Below, piece after piece: positions 16,237 to 24,762 of a stretch of 64,000 nt of DNA; the stretch's first letter is position 1, and each line of letters begins with the position of its first letter. The stretch spans positions 124,001-188,000 of the forward strand of contig NZ_JALPRK010000003.1 in assembly GCF_023195895.1 (NCBI RefSeq), given 5' to 3'. Position numbers and translations under genes: made by a program. Source of the DNA: Paenibacillus mellifer. GTDB taxonomy: Bacteria; Bacillota; Bacilli; Paenibacillales; Paenibacillaceae. The notes below the pieces were generated by a model, which was not told where the DNA came from, did no database searches, and was given only the letters and a program-made list of their open reading frames with translations.

Positions 16237-17007
16237 ATGAATTATCACGAAATCATCGCCGCCGTCGGGGAAGGTTCGGCGCATCCGGGGGGCTACCAGG
16301 GTACCGTTGATTTTATTCAGTCTGTCGGTATCTCACCAGGAATGCGAGTGCTGGAGGTCGGATGCGGAACAGGCAGAACGGCCTGCCTGCTGGCTCAGTT
16401 AGGGGCGCAGGTCACGGCCATAGATCAAAGCGTCGTCATGCTGGAGAAAGCCGCGCATCGGGCGCAGCAACAACAATTGCAAATCGAATGGATTCAAGGG
16501 GATATTACCGCGATCCCGCTGCGATCAGACACCTATGATGCAGTGATCGCCGAGTCGGTGACGGTGTTTGCCGCCGACCCGGTGAAGGCCTTCCGGGAAT
16601 ACCACCGCATCCTGCGCAAGGGAGGGCAGGCATGGGACCGCGAGCTGTTTCGGGTACAGCCCCATCCGGCGCTGGAGAGGGAGATGCGCGAGCTGTACGG
16701 CAATCCGCATTTACCTGACGCTGCCGCATGGATACGGATGATGCAGGATGCCGGCTTCCGGAGCGTCCGACAATGGGAGCCTGCTATTCGAGTTGATGAG
16801 AGCGAGAAACCTAACCCGAACCCGAGCCAAAATCAGAGCAGGAATTCGTCGTTCGACTGGCAGAACGCCTGGGACCCGCACCGCATCCTCGATCTGGAGG
16901 TGCTGCAGGATCCCGCCGTCCGGACGTTTTTTAAAGAGAACGAGACTTTCCTCAAGCGTTACCGGAACCATCTGTCGCACGGCGTGTTTATAGCGGAGAA
17001 GGTCTAG
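16237..17007 (+). CDS. Class I SAM-dependent methyltransferase
   Basis: A 256-residue protein with motif I MRVLEVGCGTGRTACLLAQLGAQVTAID (about 36-63), acidic motif II region ending in AID, motif post-I GDITAIPLRSDTYDAVIAES and motif III HRILRKGGQAWDRELF, a methyltransferase_11-type (UbiE-like) fold. The C-terminal third has a Pro/Asn/Ser-rich loop (NPNPSQNQSRNSS, about 195-210). The substrate is unknown. It is followed by a germination permease gene in the same direction after 130 bp, with no sign of functional coupling. Confidence 0.85.
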   Translation: MNYHEIIAAVGEGSAHPGGYQGTVDFIQSVGISPGMRVLEVGCGTGRTACLLAQLGAQVTAIDQSVVMLEKAAHRAQQQQLQIEWIQGDITAIPLRSDTYDAVIAESVTVFAADPVKAFREYHRILRKGGQAWDRELFRVQPHPALEREMRELYGNPHLPDAAAWIRMMQDAGFRSVRQWEPAIRVDESEKPNPNPSQNQSRNSSFDWQNAWDPHRILDLEVLQDPAVRTFFKENETFLKRYRNHLSHGVFIAEKV

Positions 17008-17139
17008 GATACCGTGAATTGTCTTCGAACTAAAACTCGAGGGAAGTCGTAAGCTTTTCGGGTTTGTGCCCTATCCCCGATGGTTACAATGAGTAGCATC
17101 TATTTTCTTGTGTTATGGCTACTTAGGGGGAGCGGGGAT

Positions 17140-18234
17140 ATGGACTTTAAAATTTCCGGTTATCAATTGTTTGCAATGACCTTTATCTTTCAACTGGGAA
17201 CGACCATCATTTACGGGTTTGGCGGTTTGGCCGGACATGACGCATGGATAGGGAGTCTGTCCGCCCTACTTCCCGGCCTATGCATAATTTCTGTATTTAC
17301 CGCCTTAAGGCGCATGAACCCGGGGCTAACCCTGATAGAATGGTTTCCCGCCCAATTGGGACGCTGGATCGGAACGCCTATCGCTTTTTTGTACCCAATC
17401 TTATACTTGTACCTTACCGGGCGTATTATTGCCGACATCAGAGATATGGTTTCGACCACCATCCTTCCCGGGACACCTTTGATCGTGATCACGGGAGTAT
17501 TTGCCTTTATCGTGGCGTACTGCTGTTATGGCGGTATCGAGCTCGTAGCGCGAATGGGCGAATTGATTCTCCCCGTCGTTGTCCTTATGTTCCTAACGGA
17601 AACGGTCCTGCTCGTCGGCTCGGGCGTATTGCACCTCCATCATGTCCAACCTGTTCTGGATAAGGGATGGGAGCCGATCTGGAAGGTCGTTTATCCCGGC
17701 GGAATAACCCAGACGTACGGCGAAACGATCACGCTCGCCATGTTCTGGCCGGACGTTAAAAACCAGGGGAAGATCACGAGAATTACGATGTTTGCCACCT
17801 TGCTATCCGGGCTCATTATTACCTCTTTCGACTTCCTGGCTGTTTTAGTTTACGGCGACTTGTATTCACGTTTCCTCTATCCGCTTTATACTTTGCTGAG
17901 CGTAATCAGCGTCGGTAATTTCATCGAAAATCTGCAGATGTTCGGGGTGCTGTACTTTTTTGCGACGGCCTTGTTAAAAAGCGTGCTCAACATGCTCACC
18001 GCACTCCAAGGTATTCAGCAACTCACGAAGGCGAAGGACTACCGCATCATGATCATTCCGGCTACCATCGTCGTCTTGGTCCTGGGGTTAACCATGTCGG
18101 GGAATATTGCCGAGCACGTTTATCTCCATCATATTAAATTCCTGGTTCCTTATATTTGGATGCCGATGGTTATCGTCTTGCCGATCGTCCTGCTTCTCGT
18201 GACTTGGATCCGGACCGCTTTGCGCAAACCATAA
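17140..18234 (+). CDS. Spore germination permease, GerB (GerAB/YndE) family
   Basis: 364 residues from ATG 17140 (GGGGAGCGGGG just upstream; a frame extending to 17080 has none). Ten transmembrane helices and the signature start FKISGYQLFAMTFIFQLGTTI place it in the GerB subfamily of the APC transporters, the inner-membrane subunit of germinant receptors. Features include LIEWFPAQLGRWIG after helix 3 and YGGIELVARMGELILP in the middle. It converges with the GerC gene, with only 5 bp between the stop codons, instead of sharing an operon with GerA and GerC, which is the usual order. Confidence 0.9.
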   Translation: MDFKISGYQLFAMTFIFQLGTTIIYGFGGLAGHDAWIGSLSALLPGLCIISVFTALRRMNPGLTLIEWFPAQLGRWIGTPIAFLYPILYLYLTGRIIADIRDMVSTTILPGTPLIVITGVFAFIVAYCCYGGIELVARMGELILPVVVLMFLTETVLLVGSGVLHLHHVQPVLDKGWEPIWKVVYPGGITQTYGETITLAMFWPDVKNQGKITRITMFATLLSGLIITSFDFLAVLVYGDLYSRFLYPLYTLLSVISVGNFIENLQMFGVLYFFATALLKSVLNMLTALQGIQQLTKAKDYRIMIIPATIVVLVLGLTMSGNIAEHVYLHHIKFLVPYIWMPMVIVLPIVLLLVTWIRTALRKP

Positions 18235-18239
18235 GCGGT

Positions 18240-19466
18240 TCACTTTTGGATGCTGTCCTCCTTCAAATGCAGCGAAGGACCCGTAACGCCAATCCGCCGG
18301 ATTGATAAATTCGCTTTGACGGTAACCTCAGCCTTTCGAAACTCCTGATTCCAGTCATCCTTTAGGGAGTTCCAACGGGAGTGGTGCTTTCGGTGAATCG
18401 TTTCCCCGAATTCGAACACGTCGGATCCGAATTCTCGTTGCACTTTCCTAATCGTTTGCTGAACGCTTGCCTCGACTTGTTTTTCCAACAATTCCTTGAT
18501 GAAGGCGAGATTATGCGTTTGCGTAAGATCTAGGTTCGAGTTGTTTTCGCGAATCATCCCCTGCCCGGACAGGGTGACATGAAATTTGATGTTATCGCCT
18601 TGAAATATCGGTTGGACCTTGCTGTTTAGCTTGTTCATATCGAAGCTGATTCTCCCCTTATCTTGCGGAATGTCGGCCGTAACGATCAGCTTCCCCAACT
18701 CTCCCTTAACCCATCGCAGCAATCTGCCTTCGCGGGTATCGATGTATCCCAGCAATTTTAGATCATTATCGAAAATCGAGGTCCCGTTAATACGAAAACC
18801 TTTCATACGAGCGGAACCATCCTGATCTTCCTCCTGTTTATCGGATTCGAAACCGATCGCAATGACCGGCAAAGCCGGGCAATTTCCGTCACTGGTCGCA
18901 GAGATCATCAGGTTGATCAGGCCCATTTCCTTGAGCGCTCCAATCTGGTTATATTCTTTCAGGGCGGCAAGACCCGGGATGTCCTCCAACGGATAAGCGA
19001 CTTTCAGAAACTCATTCGCCGTACCTCCTTTCATGATAAAGACATCGCTGCGCAGCTTAAGGGTCGGATCGCGGCTATACGTATCTAGCACCTCTTTGAG
19101 ACCTCTCCTGGCCAGGGCCTCCCCAATGACGATCACGCGACGGTGGGCGCGAAACATTTGCCGAGATAGTTTGGTTTGCATTTGTTGCACCGCATCCAGC
19201 GTGTCTTTACCGATTCCGGCAACAACGAAATACGGTTTTTCCTGACTGCCGCCTCCCCCGCCGCCGGCACTTCCCTGCGCGCTGCCGATCCGAAAAGGAA
19301 CGATCACCTGGGCACTAACCATCACACCCTGATCCTTCGCGGCGTCGATTCCCCAGGCGAGCTCAAGAGCCAGATCATTAACCTCTGAGCTATCCCAACA
19401 ACCCGCCGTCAGAAGCAAAGGTACTATGGCAAACAGGATCAGACCACTTTTCCTTAAACTTGTCAT
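18240..19466 (-). CDS. Ger(x)C family germination lipoprotein
   Basis: 408 residues from ATG 19466 (GAGGAGAG 9 nt upstream). It has an N-terminal signal peptide with lipobox LTAGC (Cys near residue 22) followed by WDSSEVNDLALELAWGID, the standard GerC opening, and three beta-alpha domains up to the C-terminal VTVKANLSIRRIGVTGPSL. A glycine-rich insertion SAQGSAGGGGGGSQ (about 55-70) is unusual. GerC is the outer-leaflet lipoprotein subunit of germinant receptors. The start overlaps the stop of the GerA gene (ATGA), so the two are coupled. Forespore-specific expression is likely. Confidence 0.9.
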   Translation of the reverse strand: MTSLRKSGLILFAIVPLLLTAGCWDSSEVNDLALELAWGIDAAKDQGVMVSAQVIVPFRIGSAQGSAGGGGGGSQEKPYFVVAGIGKDTLDAVQQMQTKLSRQMFRAHRRVIVIGEALARRGLKEVLDTYSRDPTLKLRSDVFIMKGGTANEFLKVAYPLEDIPGLAALKEYNQIGALKEMGLINLMISATSDGNCPALPVIAIGFESDKQEEDQDGSARMKGFRINGTSIFDNDLKLLGYIDTREGRLLRWVKGELGKLIVTADIPQDKGRISFDMNKLNSKVQPIFQGDNIKFHVTLSGQGMIRENNSNLDLTQTHNLAFIKELLEKQVEASVQQTIRKVQREFGSDVFEFGETIHRKHHSRWNSLKDDWNQEFRKAEVTVKANLSIRRIGVTGPSLHLKEDSIQK

Positions 19467-21058
19467 TCGTTTTTCTCTCCTCGTTTCGGTCCGGGCTGTT
19501 GACCTTCCGGCACTCGGTGTTTGTTCGATCCGGTGGAGAGCACGGGACGTTGGTGCATGCTCCACCTTGGCGCGCGTATCCATACATCCTTTATGTTCTC
19601 TGGAAATTGCGGCGAAATCGGAGTCATGTACGGAATTCCAAACGAACGAAGGCCCAGAAGATGGATAACGATGAGAAAGATACCCGCGATGACACCGTAC
19701 AGACCCAAGGTTCCAGCTAAAATCAACATGGGAAAACGCAGCAGCCGGAACGCCGTCCCGAGATTGTATCGCGGAATCGCAAACGAAGCGATACCCGTCG
19801 TGGCCACTATAATGACGACCGAAGCGGAGACGATACCGGCTTGAACGGCCGCTTGTCCAATGACAAGCGCGCCGACGATGCTAACCGCCGATCCAATCGG
19901 CTTTGGCAGACGTATACCTGCTTCGCGCAGACCTTCAAACATAAATTCCATCAGTAACGTCTCGATGACAGTTGGAAGCGGAACCCCTTCCCTGGCGGCG
20001 GCGACGCTTATCAATAAATTCGTTGGAACCAATTGTTGATGGAAGGTGGTCAGCGAGACGAACAGCGATGGAAGCAGCAGGGAAATGTTCAACAAAGCAA
20101 ATCGAATGAGACGAATAAACGACGTATAGATGAAACGCTCATAATAGTCCTCTACAGCCTGCAGTCCGGCCCAAAAAGTCATCGGGGCAATCAGGACGAA
20201 CGGCGTATTGTCGACGAAGATGGCGATTTTTCCCTCCAGCAGGCTGGAACAGACGACGTCGGGTCGCTCCGTATTTTGAATTTGGGGAAAAGGAGACCAG
20301 GGCACGTCTTCGATGAATTCTTCGATATACCCTGATTCCAACACCCCGTCAATTTCGATACGGTGCAGTCGCTGGCGGACTTCCTTCAATACCGATTCCG
20401 AGGCAATTCCCTCAAGATAAGCAATGACGATTTCGGTCTTCGAGTACTGGCCGAGGGTGAGTGACTCCATCTTGAGCTTCTCGCTGCGAATCCGTCGGCG
20501 AATCAGACTGGTATTCGTTCGCAAGGCTTCCGTGAATCCATCCCTCGGTCCGCGGACCGACAACTCGGCGCTGGGTTCTTCAATGGCCCGCTTTTCATAA
20601 CCCTGCAGACCCACCAGCAACGCCTGAGTCTCCCCATCGATTAACATGGCCAGATCGCCTTTCAGAACGCTCTCCACGATGTCACCGATCTGCTGGGCCG
20701 GCTTGACCTGGGCCACGGCGACAAGCCGTTTGATCAATAAGTCACCTATCGATCCAGATCCGCCATTCTCTGCATCCCCCGGCAAGCCCTCAAACATCAT
20801 CGGTTGCAACACAACTTGGTCCAGCATGTCCGCGTTGACCAGCCCATCTACATACACCAATAGAAGGCGAGTTTGTCCCGAAATCGTGACCGAACGAAAG
20901 AGAATGTCGGAACTATTGGAGAAGATTTGCTTAAGCATCCGTTCGTTACGCGAAAGTGCAACATCGACTTCCCTCGCCTGATCGCTCCGGTCCGGAGCGG
21001 CCGGATTTGTTCTCGGAACCCCTTTGTGATTCGATTTATACCGCATCGGAATCTTCAT
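19463..21058 (-). CDS. Spore germination protein, GerA family
   Basis: 531 residues from ATG 21058. The soluble N-terminal domains (about 40-280) start around LSRNERMLKQIFSNSSDILFR, followed by five to six transmembrane helices with FVDNTPFVLIAPMTFWAGLQAVEDYYERF, GVPLPTVIETLLMEFMFEGLREAGIRLP and GQAAVQAGIVSASVVIIVATTGIASFAIP, all hallmarks of the GerA subunit. The C-terminal tail is short and basic. The upstream region has a sigma-G-like promoter. GerA-GerC are in one operon, and the matching GerB gene is in the opposite direction downstream. Germinant not predictable. Confidence 0.9.
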   Translation of the reverse strand: MKIPMRYKSNHKGVPRTNPAAPDRSDQAREVDVALSRNERMLKQIFSNSSDILFRSVTISGQTRLLLVYVDGLVNADMLDQVVLQPMMFEGLPGDAENGGSGSIGDLLIKRLVAVAQVKPAQQIGDIVESVLKGDLAMLIDGETQALLVGLQGYEKRAIEEPSAELSVRGPRDGFTEALRTNTSLIRRRIRSEKLKMESLTLGQYSKTEIVIAYLEGIASESVLKEVRQRLHRIEIDGVLESGYIEEFIEDVPWSPFPQIQNTERPDVVCSSLLEGKIAIFVDNTPFVLIAPMTFWAGLQAVEDYYERFIYTSFIRLIRFALLNISLLLPSLFVSLTTFHQQLVPTNLLISVAAAREGVPLPTVIETLLMEFMFEGLREAGIRLPKPIGSAVSIVGALVIGQAAVQAGIVSASVVIIVATTGIASFAIPRYNLGTAFRLLRFPMLILAGTLGLYGVIAGIFLIVIHLLGLRSFGIPYMTPISPQFPENIKDVWIRAPRWSMHQRPVLSTGSNKHRVPEGQQPGPKRGEKNE

Positions 21059-21085
21059 CTCCGCGCCCCTCACTCTTGATGATGT

Positions 21086-21115
21086 TAGTATTCCGGCTGA
21101 GCAGAGGATCATTCA
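21086..21115 (-). promoter_or_regulatory. Possible sigma-G (forespore) promoter of gerA-gerC
   Basis: Minus strand TGAATGA (21115-21109), 16-nt spacer, AATACTA (21092-21086), similar to the sigma-G consensus GHATR / CATWHTA. Position 28 nt before the GerA ATG is suitable. The match is partial. Confidence 0.4.
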
Positions 21116-21140
21116 ATTACTGGGTGATTTGCATGAAAAA

Positions 21141-21183
21141 GGAGCCAGTTCGTAGGTTTGTCTCTCACCTATGAACCAGCTCC
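21141..21183 (-). terminator. Terminator of the YiiX-like gene
   Basis: GGAGCCAGTTCGTAGGT pairs with ACCTATGAACCAGCTCC with three mismatches; GAAAAA on the left gives a T run on the minus strand. Confidence 0.65.
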
Positions 21184-21228
21184 CACCCGGAATATTGCGG
21201 TCAAATGCACGGTTCCCAACAACACAGC

Positions 21229-21765
21229 CTATGGCTCGTAATCGCTGAGCTTCCCTTCATAAACGAGATAAAGCCGGTCGCACTGCCGGAAATCTTCCGG
21301 CGTCACCAGTGCAGGCAGCTTGTTCCACAACTTAATCCCCGAACGCTCCAGGATTTCCGCAACGAATTGCGAGCAGAAATACGAGTTACTGAACTCGATG
21401 GGCTCTTTCAACGCGATGCCAATGACGCCGAGGATATTGTACAAGAACTTTTGCCGCTTGCGGATAAACAGCTGGAGCACACGCTCCATTTTCTCCACCT
21501 CGCGCGGGGTCACCTTCAGCTCATAAATGACGCAGGTCGTGTTCGGATATTTGCTGAACGTGCCGGTCTTGATGTCCTCTTTCACGAAACCGCCGTTCAG
21601 CGGGTTGTTCGGATGTTTCCGCCCGAAGCTGTACAGATCCGACAGCTCGCGATTAAACGAGATCGAGGCATGGTTGTAAGGCGCTCTTGTGTATCCCTTA
21701 ATCATTTTGGTGAAGAGCGTTCCCGTATTCGTTAGCAAAATAAACACTGAGCGTTCCTCAGCCAT
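21229..21765 (-). CDS. YiiX/permuted papain-like cysteine amidase family protein
   Basis: A 178-residue cytoplasmic protein. The catalytic His is probably His32 in APYNHASISF and the catalytic Cys is in NSYFCSQFVAEIL (about residue 130), the order of the permuted papain fold (His before Cys), as in YiiX/YebB-like NlpC/P60 relatives. The N-terminal VFILLTNTGTLFTKMIKGYTR also fits this group. No signal peptide is seen, which argues against a secreted wall hydrolase. Its substrate (an amide of peptidoglycan, lipid or other) is not known. ATG at 21765 with AAGGGGA upstream; monocistronic. Confidence 0.75.
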   Translation of the reverse strand: MAEERSVFILLTNTGTLFTKMIKGYTRAPYNHASISFNRELSDLYSFGRKHPNNPLNGGFVKEDIKTGTFSKYPNTTCVIYELKVTPREVEKMERVLQLFIRKRQKFLYNILGVIGIALKEPIEFSNSYFCSQFVAEILERSGIKLWNKLPALVTPEDFRQCDRLYLVYEGKLSDYEP

Positions 21766-21872
21766 CGATATTAATTCCCCTTATCCACGGTAGACTAATT
21801 GTAGACTGTTCCTCCATAATAACATATGATTCCTTTGGTGGAATCTATCTCCTGAGGAAGTTGGGATTTGGC

Positions 21873-22790
21873 ATGATCAACAATTTGCAATGGATGATGA
21901 TTGTGATCTTCGTGGCCCTGGTGGCCATTCATACGATCAGTTTCGTACGGGATCGAAAGCGCCCCGGCGAGAAGCCTTCGGCTTTACGACTGCGCCTGCG
22001 CACCTGGTGGGGCATGTGGCTGATTCTTTGCCTGGCGACTTTGTTTAATCCGGTCGTATCGCTTCTTGCGGTGATGCTGCTGTCTTTTTTCGCGTTAAAA
22101 GAATACTTCTCCATGATCCGTTCACGCAAATCCGAGCGCCGATTGTACCTATGGGCGTATCTGGCGATTCCGGCCCAGTTCTACTGGGTCTTGATCGAGT
22201 GGTATGGAATGTTTATCGTCTTTATCCCGGTGTATGTGTTCCTGTTCTTGCCGCTTCCTCGCATGATTAACAAAGGAACGGCCGGGTTCTTGCGAAGTGT
22301 GAGCCGAGTCCAGTGGGGACTGATGCTGATGGTCTTCGGTCTCAGCCACCTCGCGTATTTCCCGTTCGCCACGCCGCAATATGGGGCGGGTCTTGTCCTG
22401 TATCTCGTCGTCCTGACCCAACTGAACGATATCGTCCATTATGCGGCTTCGTCGTATATCGGCAAACGCAAGGTCGTGCCGACGGCCAATCCGTTCGTGA
22501 CGTGGGAGGGCTTTGCCTGCTCATTCGCGGTGACTTCCATCGCGGCTTACTTCCTAGCTCCGATCCTGACGCCGCTCGACGCCCCGTTTGGCCTGTTCGC
22601 AGGGATGCTGATCGGGCTGGGCGGCTTTATCGGCAGCACCACCGTCTCCGTCCTAAAGCGGGATTTGCTGATCGGCGACGACGACAAGGCGCAGGCATTG
22701 AAGAAGAGCTACCTGAGCCTGGTCGACAGCTTGACGTATACGTCGCCGGTCTTTTTTCACGTGACGCGGTATTTCTTTGATTTCATGTAA
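21873..22790 (+). CDS. Phosphatidate cytidylyltransferase (CdsA)-like protein
   Basis: 305 residues from ATG 21873 (GAGGAAG 12 nt upstream). Seven to eight transmembrane helices. The C-terminal half has NDIVHYAASSYIGKRKVVPTANPFVTWEGF and then GFIGSTTVSVLKRDLLIGDDDKAQ...LVDSLTYTSPVFFH. This is the position of the CdsA signature (SxxKRxxxxKDxxxxxPGHGGxxDRxD), but GHGGxxDR is replaced by SLVDSLTY. Canonical CdsA makes CDP-diacylglycerol; this diverged form, paired with an isoprenylcysteine-methyltransferase-like protein 15 bp downstream, may act on a different lipid. A second, housekeeping cdsA elsewhere is expected. Confidence 0.8.
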   Translation: MINNLQWMMIVIFVALVAIHTISFVRDRKRPGEKPSALRLRLRTWWGMWLILCLATLFNPVVSLLAVMLLSFFALKEYFSMIRSRKSERRLYLWAYLAIPAQFYWVLIEWYGMFIVFIPVYVFLFLPLPRMINKGTAGFLRSVSRVQWGLMLMVFGLSHLAYFPFATPQYGAGLVLYLVVLTQLNDIVHYAASSYIGKRKVVPTANPFVTWEGFACSFAVTSIAAYFLAPILTPLDAPFGLFAGMLIGLGGFIGSTTVSVLKRDLLIGDDDKAQALKKSYLSLVDSLTYTSPVFFHVTRYFFDFM

Positions 22791-22805
22791 AGGAGGAACG
22801 ACCCC

Positions 22806-23324
22806 ATGGTGACCGGGATCATTCTGATTGTACTGACTTTGCTGCGCGTCCCTTCGGCCATCATCTCCGGGCGCAACGAAGCTCGAATCAAGGCCCACGG
22901 AGGTCTCGAATACGGCCGGACCAACAGCCGGGCACTGATCGTCGTACAGTTTCTCATTTATGCCAGCACGATCGTCTATGCCTTCGTGGAGGAGGTCCCG
23001 GTCGGCGCGAACACCTACCTCGGCTTGGCCGTTTATGCGTTCGCCATGGCGATCCTCGTCTATGTCATCCGTACGCTCGGACGCTTCTGGACCTTCAAAA
23101 TCTACATTGCCAAGGGCCATCAGCTCATTGAAACGCCGCTGTTCAAGCGCATCAAGCACCCGAACTATTATTTGAACATTATCCCGGAGGTACTCAGCTT
23201 CGCGATCATTTCCCAGGCCTGGATCGTGTTTGCGCCGTTGTTCGTGCTGCATCTGATCACCTTGTTCAACCGCATCCGGCTGGAGGAGAAAATCATGAAG
23301 CGGACGTTCCGGGATTATGGATAG
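22806..23324 (+). CDS. Isoprenylcysteine carboxyl methyltransferase-like membrane protein
   Basis: A 172-residue protein with four to five transmembrane helices and the family's C-terminal signature: GHQLIETPLFKRIKHPNYYLNIIPEVLSF and a final RIRLEEKIMKRTFRDYG. The RHPxY-like and LEE...F.DYG motifs bind SAM and substrate in ICMT and NNMT-like enzymes. Bacterial members have no prenylated Cys target known; many are thought to methylate small lipids or be involved in membrane modification. AAAGGAGG precedes ATG 22806; operon with the CdsA-like gene. Confidence 0.8.
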   Translation: MVTGIILIVLTLLRVPSAIISGRNEARIKAHGGLEYGRTNSRALIVVQFLIYASTIVYAFVEEVPVGANTYLGLAVYAFAMAILVYVIRTLGRFWTFKIYIAKGHQLIETPLFKRIKHPNYYLNIIPEVLSFAIISQAWIVFAPLFVLHLITLFNRIRLEEKIMKRTFRDYG

Positions 23325-23345
23325 GGATGCGGGGGCTGCTGCCCC

Positions 23346-24062
23346 TTATTCAAACTGAAATTGCGCTTCAAGCGCGGCGCTCGCCGGGGGCAGCTCGATT
23401 CCTTGTTCCCAGAGCAGGATCGGCTCTTCCGGAGGCCCGTAATAGATCGCCCGGACGTCGGCGGACTTGCCCGCCGCCTTCCGGTTCGCGCGAATCTGGT
23501 CCAGATTGAGGGTGTCGTACGTATTGGCCAGGGAAATGTCGGCGAATTTCCGCGTTTTGATCAGCGGACGCATCGGAACCAAGTATAAACGGTCGTCGTC
23601 CCATACCCCTTTGACCTGGTTAACCGCGTAACCGTCCGTCATTTTGACGTGATAGGCGATTCTTCCATTCTGCAGTCGGCTCACCTCCGTAATCTGAATG
23701 ACTTTCGAAGGAACCCGCGTGACATTCCATTCGGTTAAGCCGAGATAAACCAAGCAGAGCAAGGCGCAGGCCGCCGCAGCCAGCAGAAATCCCCTTACGA
23801 AGGCAAACGTCTTGGACCGTTTCCAGGAGACCTGGATCCGTCTTAACCCGTTCTCCTCCAGTTCCCGTGCGTTCCTGTCTGTGCCCGCCTTGGCTTCGGG
23901 CAAAGGCAACGCGATGTCCCGGCTCATCTGCTTCAACAGTTCCCGGCATTCGGCACACCCGGAAAGATGCTCCTCCACCAAAGCACGGGAATCCGGGCTG
24001 CACACCTTGTCGCAATAGAGCGGCAACAAATCCCCCATGACCTCGCAAGAGATCCGGCTCAT
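23346..24062 (-). CDS. Anti-sigma factor with zinc-finger (zf-HC2) domain
   Basis: 238 residues from ATG 24062. The N-terminal zinc-binding domain (CEVMGDLLPLYCDKVCSPDSRALVEEHLSGCAECREL) has the HxxxCxxC motif of anti-sigma factors. One transmembrane helix follows (about 95-115), then an extracytoplasmic domain of about 120 residues with no recognised family. It should hold the ECF sigma factor encoded just upstream at the membrane; the two genes overlap by the ATGA arrangement. The signal that releases the sigma factor is unknown. Confidence 0.85.
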   Translation of the reverse strand: MSRISCEVMGDLLPLYCDKVCSPDSRALVEEHLSGCAECRELLKQMSRDIALPLPEAKAGTDRNARELEENGLRRIQVSWKRSKTFAFVRGFLLAAAACALLCLVYLGLTEWNVTRVPSKVIQITEVSRLQNGRIAYHVKMTDGYAVNQVKGVWDDDRLYLVPMRPLIKTRKFADISLANTYDTLNLDQIRANRKAAGKSADVRAIYYGPPEEPILLWEQGIELPPASAALEAQFQFE

Positions 24063-24547
24063 CCTTCTTCCTCCTTCCATAAAGCTCTGATTTTGAGCTT
24101 GGCGCGGTGAAAGGTCACCCGGGCCCAGCTCTCCGTTCTTCCGAAAATTTGGGCGATATGATCGAACGATAATTCCCCGAAAACCCTTAGCGTAAACACT
24201 TCCTTATAGGGTTCGTCCAGGCAGTGCAGCAGCTTATGCAGGTACAAGGCTTCCGTCTTGTCGACGAAATGCTGCTCGAAGTTCGTCCCTCCGTCTGCCT
24301 GTTCCAGGCTCCCCTCCGGGTCAAGCCTTCGCTGCTTGTCCAAATAAGTGAAATAGGTGTTCTTGGCAATTTGACACAGCCATACGCTGATTTTGCTGGA
24401 ACCCTGGAAACGGTCTAGCTGCTGGAGCGCCTTAAAAAACGTCTCCTGCGTAATCTCCTCCGCCACCAGCTCATTTCGGCTTAACGACAAGACAAACCGG
24501 TACACGTCCCGAAAATAGGCCTCATAAATTTGCTCAAGTTCGTCCAA
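24059..24547 (-). CDS. ECF RNA polymerase sigma factor
   Basis: A 162-residue sigma-70-family protein with region 2 (YEAYFRDVYRFVLSLSRNELVAEEITQETFFKALQQLDRFQG) and region 4 (LPYKEVFTLRVFGELSFDHIAQIFGRTESWARVTFHRAKLKIR) only, as in extracytoplasmic-function sigma factors. The linker between the two is about 50 residues. Its stop overlaps the anti-sigma factor start. A TGTAAC box upstream may be an autoregulated promoter. Target genes are not identified in the window. Confidence 0.9.
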   Translation of the reverse strand: MDELEQIYEAYFRDVYRFVLSLSRNELVAEEITQETFFKALQQLDRFQGSSKISVWLCQIAKNTYFTYLDKQRRLDPEGSLEQADGGTNFEQHFVDKTEALYLHKLLHCLDEPYKEVFTLRVFGELSFDHIAQIFGRTESWARVTFHRAKLKIRALWKEEEG

Positions 24548-24572
24548 GGATTCACCACCTTACCCAACATAA

Positions 24573-24598
24573 GACTCGCGAATCGCGATTTCGTTACA
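24573..24598 (-). promoter_or_regulatory. Possible ECF-type autoregulatory promoter
   Basis: Minus strand TGTAAC (24598-24593), 14-nt spacer, CGAGTC (24578-24573), 26 nt before the sigma-factor ATG. TGTAAC resembles the -35 of ECF sigma promoters (SigX/SigW-like); the -10 part is weak and the spacer is short. Confidence 0.3.
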
Positions 24599-24617
24599 AG
24601 CAAAATGTATAAAAAAA

Positions 24618-24657
24618 CGGCTCCCCCTCAGACGCAAACCGTCCTCGGGCCAAGCCG
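24618..24657 (-). terminator. Terminator of the first MBL-fold hydrolase gene
   Basis: CGGCT / AGCCG outer stem with GC-rich interior; AAAAAAA to the left is a T7 run on the minus strand. The stretch 24658-24762 after it shows no gene. Confidence 0.55.
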
Positions 24658-24762
24658 CTTTCTGTTTGCTTAGCGCTTACCGCTTGTCGACTTGCCGCCT
24701 AACGCTGAGCACCTAACACTTACCGGCCGTTGCTTGCCTGCCGGCGACCGCGTTTGCGCCGT

